Shown here in pieces: positions 1-6,735 of a stretch of DNA of 32,029 bases. Position numbers and translations under genes: made by a program. Numbering within the stretch: position 1 is the stretch's first letter; the number at the start of each line of letters is the position of its first letter. The stretch is from the NCBI GenBank assembly GCA_024639225.1, contig JAHEIS010000013.1, forward strand, positions 1 through 32,029, read 5' to 3'. Source of the DNA: Actinomycetes bacterium. GTDB taxonomy: Bacteria > Actinomycetota > Thermoleophilia > Miltoncostaeales > Miltoncostaeaceae. A model generated the notes under the pieces. The model was not told the origin of the DNA, made no database searches, and saw only the letters and a program-made list of their open reading frames with translations.

Positions 1-202
1 AGGGACATCTAGGCGTTGGCCACAGTACGAGGCCCTCGAGTCGGAGGTCGTTTTCCGCCAGCAGGTCGCACAGTCGGACACCCGACCTGGAGGGGACACC
101 CATCACGGTGTCGCCGTCGACCTCGACCTCGATCTCGACGTCGTCGGTTAGTGACGGTCGGAAGGGCGAGCCCACCGACTGTAGGCGCCAAGGCCACGAT
201 CA
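1..202. other. Left-edge region without a confident gene
   Basis: No recognisable gene lies here. A plus-strand frame is open from the window edge (base 2) to a TAG at 149-151 and could be the C-terminal tail of a gene starting outside the window. Its last residues alternate Asp with Leu or Val (about 119-146) because of a local imperfect GACCTC/GATCTC repeat. Codon use is G/C-rich at third positions but the stretch is too short to judge. The other open frames here are arginine-rich and look like shadows. Confidence 0.25.
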
Positions 203-286
203 ATGCACGACGACGTCGGAGGGAAACGCGTCCTCCTCGTCACGCTGGCGGGAAATTGGGCAAGCGATCCGCGCGTCAACCGATGA
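203..286 (+). pseudogene. Possible remnant of a glycosyltransferase N-terminus (27 codons)
   Basis: An ATG at 203 opens a 27-codon frame ending in TGA at 284-286. Residues 8-26 contain KRVLLVTLAG followed by SDPRV. This resembles the first beta strand and the (S/D)xRV loop at the N-terminus of GT4-type glycosyltransferases. The frame stops exactly where a helix beginning EA would be expected, and it runs into the 3' end of the convergent GT2 gene, whose stop is at 276-278. I infer a degraded or rearranged gene start. Chance similarity cannot be excluded over so few residues, and a frameshift was not found. Confidence 0.3.
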
Positions 287-1490
287 GCTCGTCGAGCCAC
301 TCACGCAGGCGCATCGGGGTCATCAGCGATCGATCGCCCAGCCGAGCGTCGTCGACGCCCTCCAGCTCCGGCGGCACACGCTGCACCACCATCTCGAGCG
401 TCTCGGCATCCGCGTAGTCGTCGATGACCACAGCCATCTCCCGATCGTGATCGACGTTGCGTGCGCGAGCCGCAGCGACAACACCCCGCAGCAGCGACTC
501 CCATGTTGTCATCGGCCCCTGGGTGATCGAGGCGGATTCCGCAGCCGAGTCAATGAATGCGAACGGGACCCGCTCGATCGTTCGCTCGCCGGCGAGCGCG
601 GCGTACAACCAGTCCGAGTCGAATGCGAAACCGAAGGTTGAGGGAGCCGCCAGGATGTCGCCGAGCGCCGCCCGACCATAGAGCTTGAACGCGGCCTGAG
701 TGTCGCGGAGCCCGCCCGCGAACAGCGCCGTGCCAACCATCCGCTGCATGTGGCGCAGCACCACGATGCCGGGGCCCCACCGCGCTTCGGCTTTCACGAG
801 TACGGCATCCGGATGCTTGCGATCGCCGATCACGACATCGGCGCCATCACGGAACCGACCGAGCAGGAGCCCTACTTGGCCGAGGTTGACGGAATTGTCC
901 GCGTCGGTCATCACGATCGCGTCGCAGCCATCAGCCAGCGCGGTCGCAGCGCCGAGGATGACGGCGCCACCCTTCTTGGAATCGTCGACGTGATCGAGCC
1001 CAGCCAGGGGGCCGTCCTCGGCCGGGATCGCATCGCTGAGCCGTAGGACCGAGACCCGATCGCCGTGCGGGTGGAGCGCGGCGCGCTCGATCGCGACTGC
1101 GGCGCTGTCGTCGGGGTCGCCGTCGTCGACGGGATAGAGCCGCCAGCGGGTCGGTGACCCGGCGAACAACCACGCGAGCTGGTCCAGCTTCACGCGCAAC
1201 GCGTCCTCGCCCGTGGGGTTGTCGTCGGTTTGCGGCCGGAGTCGGCGTCGCTCGCCCCACATCGCGAACACGACGCCCAGCATGCCCTCCCATTGCAGGG
1301 CATCGACGGTTTGCTTGGAGACCGCAAGATGTGAGGCAATTCGGCCGTCGAGCGGCGCAGTCGGATCGCCAGGCGGCTCTGCGACGGCGTTCCCGGCGAT
1401 GATCGCGTCCGCGAGCTCACGGACGCGCTGGTGGTCATCCAGCGATGCGAGACCGAATTCACCCGTTGCCGACGGCGTACGCGCCCTCAA
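276..1490 (-). CDS. GT2-like glycosyltransferase (DPM/polyprenyl-phosphate sugar transferase-like core)
   Basis: A 404-residue cytosolic protein with a GT-A-type nucleotide-sugar transferase core. Visible elements are VDDGDPDDS near residue 123, a KKGGA segment followed by a helix (about 172), the metal-binding TDADNS (about 196) and the downstream DTQAAFKLY motif (about 264), which corresponds to the D-T-Q/P-x-G-F-K element of dolichol-phosphate-mannose-synthase-like enzymes. About 110 N-terminal residues precede the core and are not typical of DPM synthases. No membrane segment follows, so substrate and product are unknown; a lipid-linked or soluble sugar acceptor are both possible. The chosen start is TTG, because GGAG lies 7 bases upstream (1498-1501); no ATG or GTG is nearby. 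It is the last gene on this strand after rsfS, separated by 127 bases. Confidence 0.75.
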   Translation of the reverse strand: MRARTPSATGEFGLASLDDHQRVRELADAIIAGNAVAEPPGDPTAPLDGRIASHLAVSKQTVDALQWEGMLGVVFAMWGERRRLRPQTDDNPTGEDALRVKLDQLAWLFAGSPTRWRLYPVDDGDPDDSAAVAIERAALHPHGDRVSVLRLSDAIPAEDGPLAGLDHVDDSKKGGAVILGAATALADGCDAIVMTDADNSVNLGQVGLLLGRFRDGADVVIGDRKHPDAVLVKAEARWGPGIVVLRHMQRMVGTALFAGGLRDTQAAFKLYGRAALGDILAAPSTFGFAFDSDWLYAALAGERTIERVPFAFIDSAAESASITQGPMTTWESLLRGVVAAARARNVDHDREMAVVIDDYADAETLEMVVQRVPPELEGVDDARLGDRSLMTPMRLREWLDELIG

Positions 1491-1617
1491 TGCTGCACTC
1501 CACCCGCCATTTCGCTGATTGCGTCCGGCGATGTCACGCTACCGCGCCGGGATGCTCCGGCACCTCATGGGGTCGGCGGATAGGGCCCGAGCCGAAGGCC
1601 GGCTGGCAGCACGAGCG
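1491..1617. other. Intergenic gap between rsfS and the glycosyltransferase gene
   Basis: On the minus strand this 127-base gap contains a small hairpin (AGCCG and CGGCT around GCCTT, near 1592-1606) with no T-run, so it is not a convincing intrinsic terminator. A TAGCGT box near 1530 could be a -10 element for the glycosyltransferase. I see no gene here. Confidence 0.3.
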
Positions 1618-1989
1618 TCAGCCGCCCGCGGCGGCCGCGGGGGGTGAGTAACTCTCGCTGGGGGCGTCCTGCCAGAGGTGCTCCAGGCGGTAGAACTCGC
1701 GGGCGTCCGGCGTGAACACGTGGAGCACGCAGTCGAGCAGGTCGACCAGGATCCACTCCGCCTCGCGCTCGCCCTCGATTCGGCGCGGGCTCACGCCGTG
1801 GTTGTGCTTCATGTCGAAGCGCACGGCTTCGACCACGGCCTTTGACTGCCGCGGGGTTCGCCCACTGCAGATCACCATGTAGTCGGTGTAGTCAACGAGG
1901 CCACGCATGTCGAGCAGCGTGATGTCCTCGGCCTTCTTTGACGCCGCTGCCTCAGCGACAGCGAGCGCGAGCTTCCTGGGATCCGCGAT
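1618..1989 (-). CDS. rsfS: Ribosomal silencing factor RsfS
   Basis: RsfS (Iojap family) binds ribosomal protein uL14 and blocks subunit joining in starvation. The family core is clear: ITLLDMRGL, TDYMVICSG, a RIEGEREAEW segment, LVDLLDCVLHVF and FYRLEHLW. The first ATG (1908) would delete the conserved first helix. The frame continues upstream with DPRKLALAVAEAAASKKAED, typical of the family, until an in-frame TGA at 2002-2004. No ATG, GTG or TTG lies in that stretch. I place the start at ATC 1989-1987 (giving M-A-D-P-R-K-L), just after GGAGG at 1992-1996, although the 2-base spacing is too short for an ideal site. Predicted length is 123 residues, normal for the family. The gene lies 54 bases after nadD in the same direction, as in many bacteria. 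Confidence 0.85.
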   Translation of the reverse strand: MADPRKLALAVAEAAASKKAEDITLLDMRGLVDYTDYMVICSGRTPRQSKAVVEAVRFDMKHNHGVSPRRIEGEREAEWILVDLLDCVLHVFTPDAREFYRLEHLWQDAPSESYSPPAAAAGG

Positions 1990-2043
1990 GTCCTCCGATG
2001 GTCAGATGCCCGACGGGAGGGTACTCCCGCGCGAGCGGTGCGA

Positions 2044-2622
2044 TCAAGGCCGGGGCAGCAGGTCTGACACCCCGGCCGGCAGCATCAGCCCGGGATCGCG
2101 CCCCTCGGCGATCGCCTCGCGCACCGCGCTCGAGGACACCGGCAGCGGATCGAGGGCGATCAGATCGAGATTCTCGGCGCCCACTGCCGCGGCGGCGTCG
2201 CCGAACGTCTCATCGTCGACCCCGGGGCGCCCCGCCACTGCCAGGCGACATCGCGCGAGAATGCGGTCGATGGCGTGCCAGCGGGGAAACGCGGGCAGCT
2301 GATCGCCACCGATGACGAGCCAGAGATCGGCGCCCGGGTGATCGGCGGCGATCATCTCCAGGGTGTCGGCGGCATAGCTGGGAGGCGGACGATCCAGCTC
2401 CCGACGGGACACCTCCATCCGCGCGTCGCCCGCGATCATCGCCTCGAGCATGCGGACGCGCAGCTCGCCGTCGAGATATGGCCCGTCATCCTTGTGGGGC
2501 GAGCGCGCACAGGGCACCAGCAACAGGCGGTCGAGCTCCAGCTGGTCGCAGGCCGCCGTGGCCAGCGCGTGGTGACCGATGTGAGGCGGGTCGAAGCTCC
2601 CGCCGAACACGCCGATGCGCAC
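2044..2622 (-). CDS. nadD: Nicotinate-nucleotide adenylyltransferase
   Basis: NadD transfers AMP from ATP to nicotinate mononucleotide, making deamido-NAD in cytosolic NAD synthesis. The 192-residue product begins with the nucleotidyltransferase signature GGSFDPPHIGH (residues 7-17). It has SPHKDD after strand 2, and near the C-terminus SSSAVRE, the equivalent of the family's ISSTxIR motif that contacts ATP phosphates. Length is typical. The start is GTG, 7 bases after the proA stop, so the gene is probably translated by re-initiation from the obgE-proB-proA message. rsfS follows, which is the usual actinobacterial order. Confidence 0.95.
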   Translation of the reverse strand: MRIGVFGGSFDPPHIGHHALATAACDQLELDRLLLVPCARSPHKDDGPYLDGELRVRMLEAMIAGDARMEVSRRELDRPPPSYAADTLEMIAADHPGADLWLVIGGDQLPAFPRWHAIDRILARCRLAVAGRPGVDDETFGDAAAAVGAENLDLIALDPLPVSSSAVREAIAEGRDPGLMLPAGVSDLLPRP

Positions 2623-2629
2623 CGGAGAC

Positions 2630-3907
2630 CTAGGCGCGGATCTGGCCCTCGCCGACGACGACGTACTTGTAGGTCGTCAGCTCGGTGAGGCCGACCGGAC
2701 CACGGGCGTGGAGCTTCTGGGTCGAGTTGCCGACCTCGGCACCCATCCCGAACTCGCCTCCGTCGGTGAAGCGGGTCGATGCGTTGATGTAGATGCACGC
2801 CGAGTCGAGGCCCTGGTCGAAGGCGTTCGCTGCGCCCGTCGACGACGTCACGATCGCCTCACTGTGCCCGGACCCGAAGCGGGTGATGTGCTCGGTCGCC
2901 TCGTCGACCGAGTCGACGATGCCCACGGCGATGATGAGATCGAGGAACTCCGTGGCGAAGTCGTCCTCGCCGCCGGCGACGACGCCCTCGGCCGGCCCGC
3001 CGGCCAGACCGAGCGCCTCCTCGTCCATGCGCAGCTCCACACCCTCGGCCCGCAGGGCCCGGGTGACGCGCGGGATGAACTCCGCGGCCACGTCGCGGTG
3101 CACCAGCAGGGTCTCAGCGGCATTGCAGACGCCCGGACGCTGAACCTTCGCGTTCATGGTGATGTCGAGCGCCATGTCGAGGTCGGCAGAGGCATCAACG
3201 TAGACGTGACAGTTACCCGAGGCGGCGTAGATCACCGGCACCCGCGAGTGCTCGCCGAGAAACTTCTTGAGCCCCTCCCCGCCCCGCGGGATCGCGAGAT
3301 CGATCTGGCCCTCCATCTGGACCAGCCGCATCAGCCCGCTGCGATCCGGGTCGGGCGGCAGCAGCTGCACGGCGGCCTCGGGTGCCTCGCACTCGCGGAT
3401 GGCGCGCTCGATCACGTCGACGATGATCCGATTGGAGCGCTCGGCGATGCGGGATCCACGCAGCAGGATCGCGTTGCCGGACTTGAGCGCGAGCGCGGCG
3501 GCGTCGCTGGTGACGTTGGGCCGCCCCTCGTAAATGACCGTGATGACGCCGAGCGGGATGCGCTTCCGCGTGACCTGGAGCCCGTTGTAGAGGCGTCGGC
3601 CGCCGTCGACCGCGCCGACAGGATCCTCGAGGGCGGCGATGGCGCGCACGCCGTCGGCCATCGCCCCGATCCGGTCCTCGTCCAGCAGCAGGCGGTCCAG
3701 CATCGCGCCGGACTCCCCCGCCTCGCGCGCGGCGAGCAGGTCGGCCTGGTTCTCGCTGACGATCTCGTCGGCGCGGGCGACGAGAGCGTCAGCGATCCGC
3801 TCCAGCACGGCGTTCTTCTCGGCGGGGGTCATGCGCGCCAGCGTCCGCGAGGCCGCACGCGCGTCGGCGGCCATGACGTCCAGATCGGTTGTGGCGACAG
3901 ATCCCAT
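2630..3907 (-). CDS. proA: Gamma-glutamyl phosphate reductase
   Basis: ProA reduces gamma-glutamyl phosphate to glutamate semialdehyde with NADPH, the second step of proline synthesis. The aldehyde-dehydrogenase-type catalytic cysteine is in QRPGVCNAAET (about residue 258). YEGRPNVT, LRGSRIAERSN and the C-terminal TTYKYVV are family signatures. I chose ATG 3907 because GAGGAG lies just upstream and the resulting 425 residues fit the family. The frame stays open upstream to 4018, but that extension overlaps proB and has no family similarity. proB ends 58 bases upstream, so the two proline enzymes are co-transcribed and sequentially ordered. Confidence 0.96.
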   Translation of the reverse strand: MGSVATTDLDVMAADARAASRTLARMTPAEKNAVLERIADALVARADEIVSENQADLLAAREAGESGAMLDRLLLDEDRIGAMADGVRAIAALEDPVGAVDGGRRLYNGLQVTRKRIPLGVITVIYEGRPNVTSDAAALALKSGNAILLRGSRIAERSNRIIVDVIERAIRECEAPEAAVQLLPPDPDRSGLMRLVQMEGQIDLAIPRGGEGLKKFLGEHSRVPVIYAASGNCHVYVDASADLDMALDITMNAKVQRPGVCNAAETLLVHRDVAAEFIPRVTRALRAEGVELRMDEEALGLAGGPAEGVVAGGEDDFATEFLDLIIAVGIVDSVDEATEHITRFGSGHSEAIVTSSTGAANAFDQGLDSACIYINASTRFTDGGEFGMGAEVGNSTQKLHARGPVGLTELTTYKYVVVGEGQIRA

Positions 3908-3965
3908 TGCTCTCCTCAGACGCGCGTCGTCGATCCCTGTGACACGGTACACCGACGCCGCCCGC

Positions 3966-5063
3966 TCACTGCCCACCGTCGAGCAGCACGAGCCGATCGC
4001 GGTGGACGACCTCCTCACATCCCGGCAGGCGCTCGGCCACCGCAGGGGACTTCATGCCGGCGACCCGCCGCAGGTCATCGGCGGAGAGATCGACGATTCC
4101 CTTGCCCAGGGGCGCCCCCGCGCCCTCGACCCAGATCTCGACGGCGTCGCCGGGACCGAAGTCGCCTTCCGCGCCGGTGACCCCGACCGGCAGGAGCGAG
4201 GTGCCCCGGTCGGCGAGCGCCCGCGCGGCGCCGGCGTCGATCGTCACCCGGCCCATCGCCGGCTTGGCGTGGCGGAGCCAGAGCTTGAATGCGCCCTCAC
4301 GGCGTGCCCCCGGCGAGAAGCGGGTTCCGCGCGGCGTTCCCGCGAGCAGGTCGTCGAGGACGCCGTCGTCCCGACCGGAGGCGATCACGCAGGTGACCCC
4401 CGCCGCGGTCGCCATGCGCGCCGAGGCGATCTTCGACGCGATCCCGCCGCGGCCGCTGGCCGACGCGCCCATGTCCGCGAGATCAATCTGGTCGACCGGC
4501 GTGTCGGCGGGAACCTCGTCGATCCGCCGGGGGTCGGCGGAATCGCCTCCAAAGATCCCGTCGCGGTCGGTGAGCAGGTAGAGCGCGCCGGCGCCGAGGA
4601 GGATCGCCACCTGGGCAGCAAGCACGTCGTTGTCGCCGAAGGTCAGCTCGTCAGTCGCCGTCGTATCGTTCTCGTTGACCACCGGTATCACCCCGAGCTC
4701 GAGCAGACGCTCCAGCGTCGCGCGGGCGTTGAGGTAGGAATCGCGTCGATCCAGATCCTGCGAGGTCAGCAGGATCTGGGCGGTCGTGACCTCGTGGTCG
4801 GCGAACGCGCCCGACCACCGTGGGTAGAGCACGCCCTGGCCGACGGCCGAGGCGACCTGCAGGTCTTCGACGGCCCCGGGGCGGGGCGTGATTCCGAGAC
4901 GGCTGAGCCCACAGGCCACCGCGCCGCTCGACACGAGTACGGGGCGGTGGCCGCGGCGCAGCGCCGCGACCAACTCCCGTGCCCGGGCGTGCAGCAGGTC
5001 GTCGCGGATGCCCCCGTTCTCATCGACGAGACTGGAGGTACCGAGCTTGACCACGACGATCAC
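3966..5063 (-). CDS. proB: Glutamate 5-kinase (with C-terminal PUA domain)
   Basis: ProB phosphorylates glutamate with ATP, the committed and usually proline-inhibited step of proline synthesis. The amino-acid-kinase domain begins with VVKLGTSSL and contains SSGAVACG, VNENDTTA and FGDNDVLAA; GRGGIASKI is the kinase-specific glycine/lysine motif. A PUA domain follows from about residue 265. The start is GTG 5063, overlapping the obgE stop as GTGA, with GAGGAGG seven bases upstream. This gives 365 residues, normal for the family. Tight coupling to obgE and proximity to proA indicate one operon. Confidence 0.96.
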   Translation of the reverse strand: MIVVVKLGTSSLVDENGGIRDDLLHARARELVAALRRGHRPVLVSSGAVACGLSRLGITPRPGAVEDLQVASAVGQGVLYPRWSGAFADHEVTTAQILLTSQDLDRRDSYLNARATLERLLELGVIPVVNENDTTATDELTFGDNDVLAAQVAILLGAGALYLLTDRDGIFGGDSADPRRIDEVPADTPVDQIDLADMGASASGRGGIASKIASARMATAAGVTCVIASGRDDGVLDDLLAGTPRGTRFSPGARREGAFKLWLRHAKPAMGRVTIDAGAARALADRGTSLLPVGVTGAEGDFGPGDAVEIWVEGAGAPLGKGIVDLSADDLRRVAGMKSPAVAERLPGCEEVVHRDRLVLLDGGQ

Positions 5064-6004
5064 GGCGACGCCTCCTCGGCGGCGACGGCCGCCAAGAGGT
5101 GCTCGCGTAGGGCGGAGATGCCGCCACCGGACGCTGAGTCGACCGAGAAATCGGCCCACGCCTCAGGCTCCGCCGGATCGGCGGCGCACGCCACGACAAC
5201 CTCCGTTGCCCCATCCGGCACCCATTCCGCGAGGGCGGCCCGGACACGGCCGATCCGCTCGGAGGCCGGCTCGGGATCAGTGGCGTCGACGCAATGGATC
5301 ACGACCCGCACCCGCTCGAGCTGGTCGAGGGCGTGCCCGGCACGCGGCGTGCCGTCCCGGCCGATGCCGGGCAGATCGGCGACGAGATGCTGTTCGCCGT
5401 AGTCGTCCTCGAGGGGGCCGAATCCGGGCTCGGTCGTCGAGTGCGGCCACGGCTCATCTCGCTGGGGCGCCCCGGTGAGCGCCGACAGCAGTAGCGTCTT
5501 GCCCGAGTTGGGCAGGCCGACAAGGGCGACGGCGATGTCGAGCCTCAGCTCGAGGGTGAGCCAGGTCGCCTCGCCGTCGGTGCCGGGAATCGTCTGACGC
5601 GGGGCCTGGTTGGTCGACGAGCGGAAGGCGCGGTTGCCGATCCCCCCGTCGCCCCCCTGGGCGACCTGGACGACATCGCCCGGCTCCATGAGAGCGATCT
5701 GCATGTCGTCGCGCAGGACCCGTGTCCCCACGGGGACAGCGATCTGAAGATCATCGCCTCCGCGGCCATGCTTGCGCGCGCCCTGGCCGTGGCCACCCGA
5801 GTCGGCGCGGTGATGGACGGCGTGGCGGAAACGGGAGAGATCCTCCATGGTCTCGTCGACGACGAGCAGCACCCGTCCCCCGCGGCCTCCGTTGCCGCCG
5901 TCAGGCCCGCCCTTGGGTACGTGGGCCTCGCGGCGAAATGAGAGGCAGCCGTTTCCACCCCGGCCGCCCTGCACGTGGATGCGGGCCCGGTCGGTGAACG
6001 ACAC
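5060..6004 (-). CDS. obgE: Obg-family GTPase, short form with degenerate G4 motif
   Basis: Obg/CgtA is a ribosome-associated GTPase needed for 50S maturation. Residues 1-155 form the glycine-rich Obg fold (GGRGGNG, GGPDGGNGGRGG, GGDGGIGN). The G domain has G1 GLPNSGKT (163-170), the G2 threonines at 190-191, G3 DLPG (210-213) and a G5-like SA (290-291). The expected G4 NKxD, which sets guanine specificity, is replaced by a segment reading ACAAD (272-276). The protein ends right after the G domain at 314 residues, so the OCT domain common in Gram-positive Obg proteins is absent. The start is GTG, 5 bases after the rpmA stop. Position after rplU-rpmA is the universal one for Obg. Confidence 0.9.
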   Translation of the reverse strand: MSFTDRARIHVQGGRGGNGCLSFRREAHVPKGGPDGGNGGRGGRVLLVVDETMEDLSRFRHAVHHRADSGGHGQGARKHGRGGDDLQIAVPVGTRVLRDDMQIALMEPGDVVQVAQGGDGGIGNRAFRSSTNQAPRQTIPGTDGEATWLTLELRLDIAVALVGLPNSGKTLLLSALTGAPQRDEPWPHSTTEPGFGPLEDDYGEQHLVADLPGIGRDGTPRAGHALDQLERVRVVIHCVDATDPEPASERIGRVRAALAEWVPDGATEVVVACAADPAEPEAWADFSVDSASGGGISALREHLLAAVAAEEASP

Positions 6005-6009
6005 CCGGG

Positions 6010-6273
6010 TTACCCGCCGATCGGCTCCGGGTGAACGTTGATGCGCCGGCCCTTGTGGCCGCTGGTGAACTCGACGCGCCCGTCGACCTTGGCGAAGATG
6101 GTGTGATCGCGGCCGAGACCGGTGTTCTCGCCGGGGCGGAACTTCGTCCCGCGCTGGCGGACGATGATCGAGCCGGCCGGCACGACCTGACCGGCGAACA
6201 CCTTCACGCCGAGGCGCTGTGCCTGGGAATCTCTTCCGTTGCGGCTGGAGCCGCCACCCTTTTTGTGTGCCAT
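6010..6273 (-). CDS. rpmA: 50S ribosomal protein bL27
   Basis: bL27 reaches the peptidyl-transferase centre with its N-terminal tail and stabilises tRNA. The 87-residue product begins [16 protein letters not shown], followed by QRLGVK and [10 protein letters not shown], all diagnostic. No cleavable N-terminal extension of the Firmicutes type is present, so glycine/lysine-rich MAHKKGGG is the mature tail. It starts with ATG 15 bases after rplU and leads directly into obgE. Confidence 0.98.
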   Translation of the reverse strand: MAHKKGGGSSRNGRDSQAQRLGVKVFAGQVVPAGSIIVRQRGTKFRPGENTGLGRDHTIFAKVDGRVEFTSGHKGRRINVHPEPIGG

Positions 6274-6288
6274 TGGTGGTTCGTACCC

Positions 6289-6585
6289 CTAGGCCGTGAT
6301 CTTGTCGATGCGGATGCGCGACAGGCGCGAGCGGTGGCCCTTGCGACGCCGCTGGTTGTTCTTCGGCTTGTAGGTGAAGACGATCAGCTTGTCGCCGAGG
6401 ACGTGCTCCTCGACCTTGGCCGTCACCTTGCCGCCGTCCGAGACAGAGCTGGAGTCACCCACCGCGAGCACGGTCGGCTCGAAGCCGTCGCCCTCGTCGA
6501 CGCTGAGACGGTCGACCAGCAGATGCTCGCCCTCGCGAACGCGGTACTGCTTGCCGCCAAGTGCGATTACCGCATAGTCAGGGAT
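6289..6585 (-). CDS. rplU: 50S ribosomal protein bL21 with apparent ATC start
   Basis: bL21 is a 23S-binding large-subunit protein. The C-terminal half (KPKNNQRRRKGHR, a classic bL21 signature) is obvious. The first ATG/GTG/TTG codon in frame (GTG 6471) would remove 38 conserved residues. Upstream the frame reads PDYAVIALGGKQYRV, matching the normal bL21 start of the type M-x-x-Y-A-I-x-x-x-G-G-K-Q-Y. The only codon able to begin it is ATC at 6585-6583, preceded by AAAAGGA (6592-6598) with a 6-base spacer, a textbook ribosome-binding site. The predicted 98 residues are normal. It heads the rplU-rpmA-obgE-proB-proA-nadD-rsfS message. Confidence 0.93.
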   Translation of the reverse strand: MPDYAVIALGGKQYRVREGEHLLVDRLSVDEGDGFEPTVLAVGDSSSVSDGGKVTAKVEEHVLGDKLIVFTYKPKNNQRRRKGHRSRLSRIRIDKITA

Positions 6586-6615
6586 GGTGAATCCTTTTGC
6601 TCTCGAATGGAAGAA

Positions 6616-6630
6616 GGCACTAAGAGTGCC
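6616..6630 (-). promoter_or_regulatory. Perfect hairpin in the rplU leader
   Basis: GGCACT and AGTGCC form a perfect 6-bp stem with a 3-base loop. It would sit at the very 5' end of the transcript predicted from the promoter at 6637-6665, about 30 bases before the rplU start. It has no T-run and so is not a terminator. A 5'-stabilising hairpin or an autoregulatory bL21 leader element are both possible; neither is shown by sequence alone. Confidence 0.4.
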
Positions 6631-6636
6631 TGTTTG

Positions 6637-6665
6637 TGCCTACTCAACGCGGGCACGATGCGCAA
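6637..6665 (-). promoter_or_regulatory. Candidate promoter of the rplU operon
   Basis: On the minus strand, TTGCGC (6660-6665) and TAGGCA (6637-6642) are separated by 17 bases, close to the sigma70-type -35/-10 arrangement. The predicted start falls near 6630, giving a leader of about 45 bases. It lies in the divergent space between rplU and the solute-binding protein gene, where a promoter must exist. Confidence 0.45.
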
Positions 6666-6735
6666 CTCTAGCGACCGCGGCGCGGTTGTTCCACATCCGG
6701 GTTGCGAGCGGCGGACTCCGGTGCGCCATCGTCTC

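Noticed and set aside
119-146. GACCTC/GATCTC tandem repeat as a possible repeat array or CRISPR
   Set aside because: Only a few imperfect 6-base units; they encode alternating Asp-Leu in an open frame and have no spacers.
1585-1612. Hairpin downstream of rsfS as an intrinsic terminator
   Set aside because: The stem is 5 bp and no T-rich tract follows.
2615-4180. Long plus-strand open frame (521 codons) opposite proA
   Set aside because: It is antisense to a clear proA gene, is rich in Arg, Gly, His and Asp, and shows no family motif; typical shadow frame in GC-rich DNA.
3639-5402. Long plus-strand open frame (587 codons) opposite proA, proB and obgE
   Set aside because: It covers three recognised genes on the other strand and is low in complexity, with serine/arginine-rich sequence.
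6616-6630. The rplU leader hairpin read as a terminator
   Set aside because: It lies between divergent genes where no transcript should end, the stem is short and no T-run follows on either strand.
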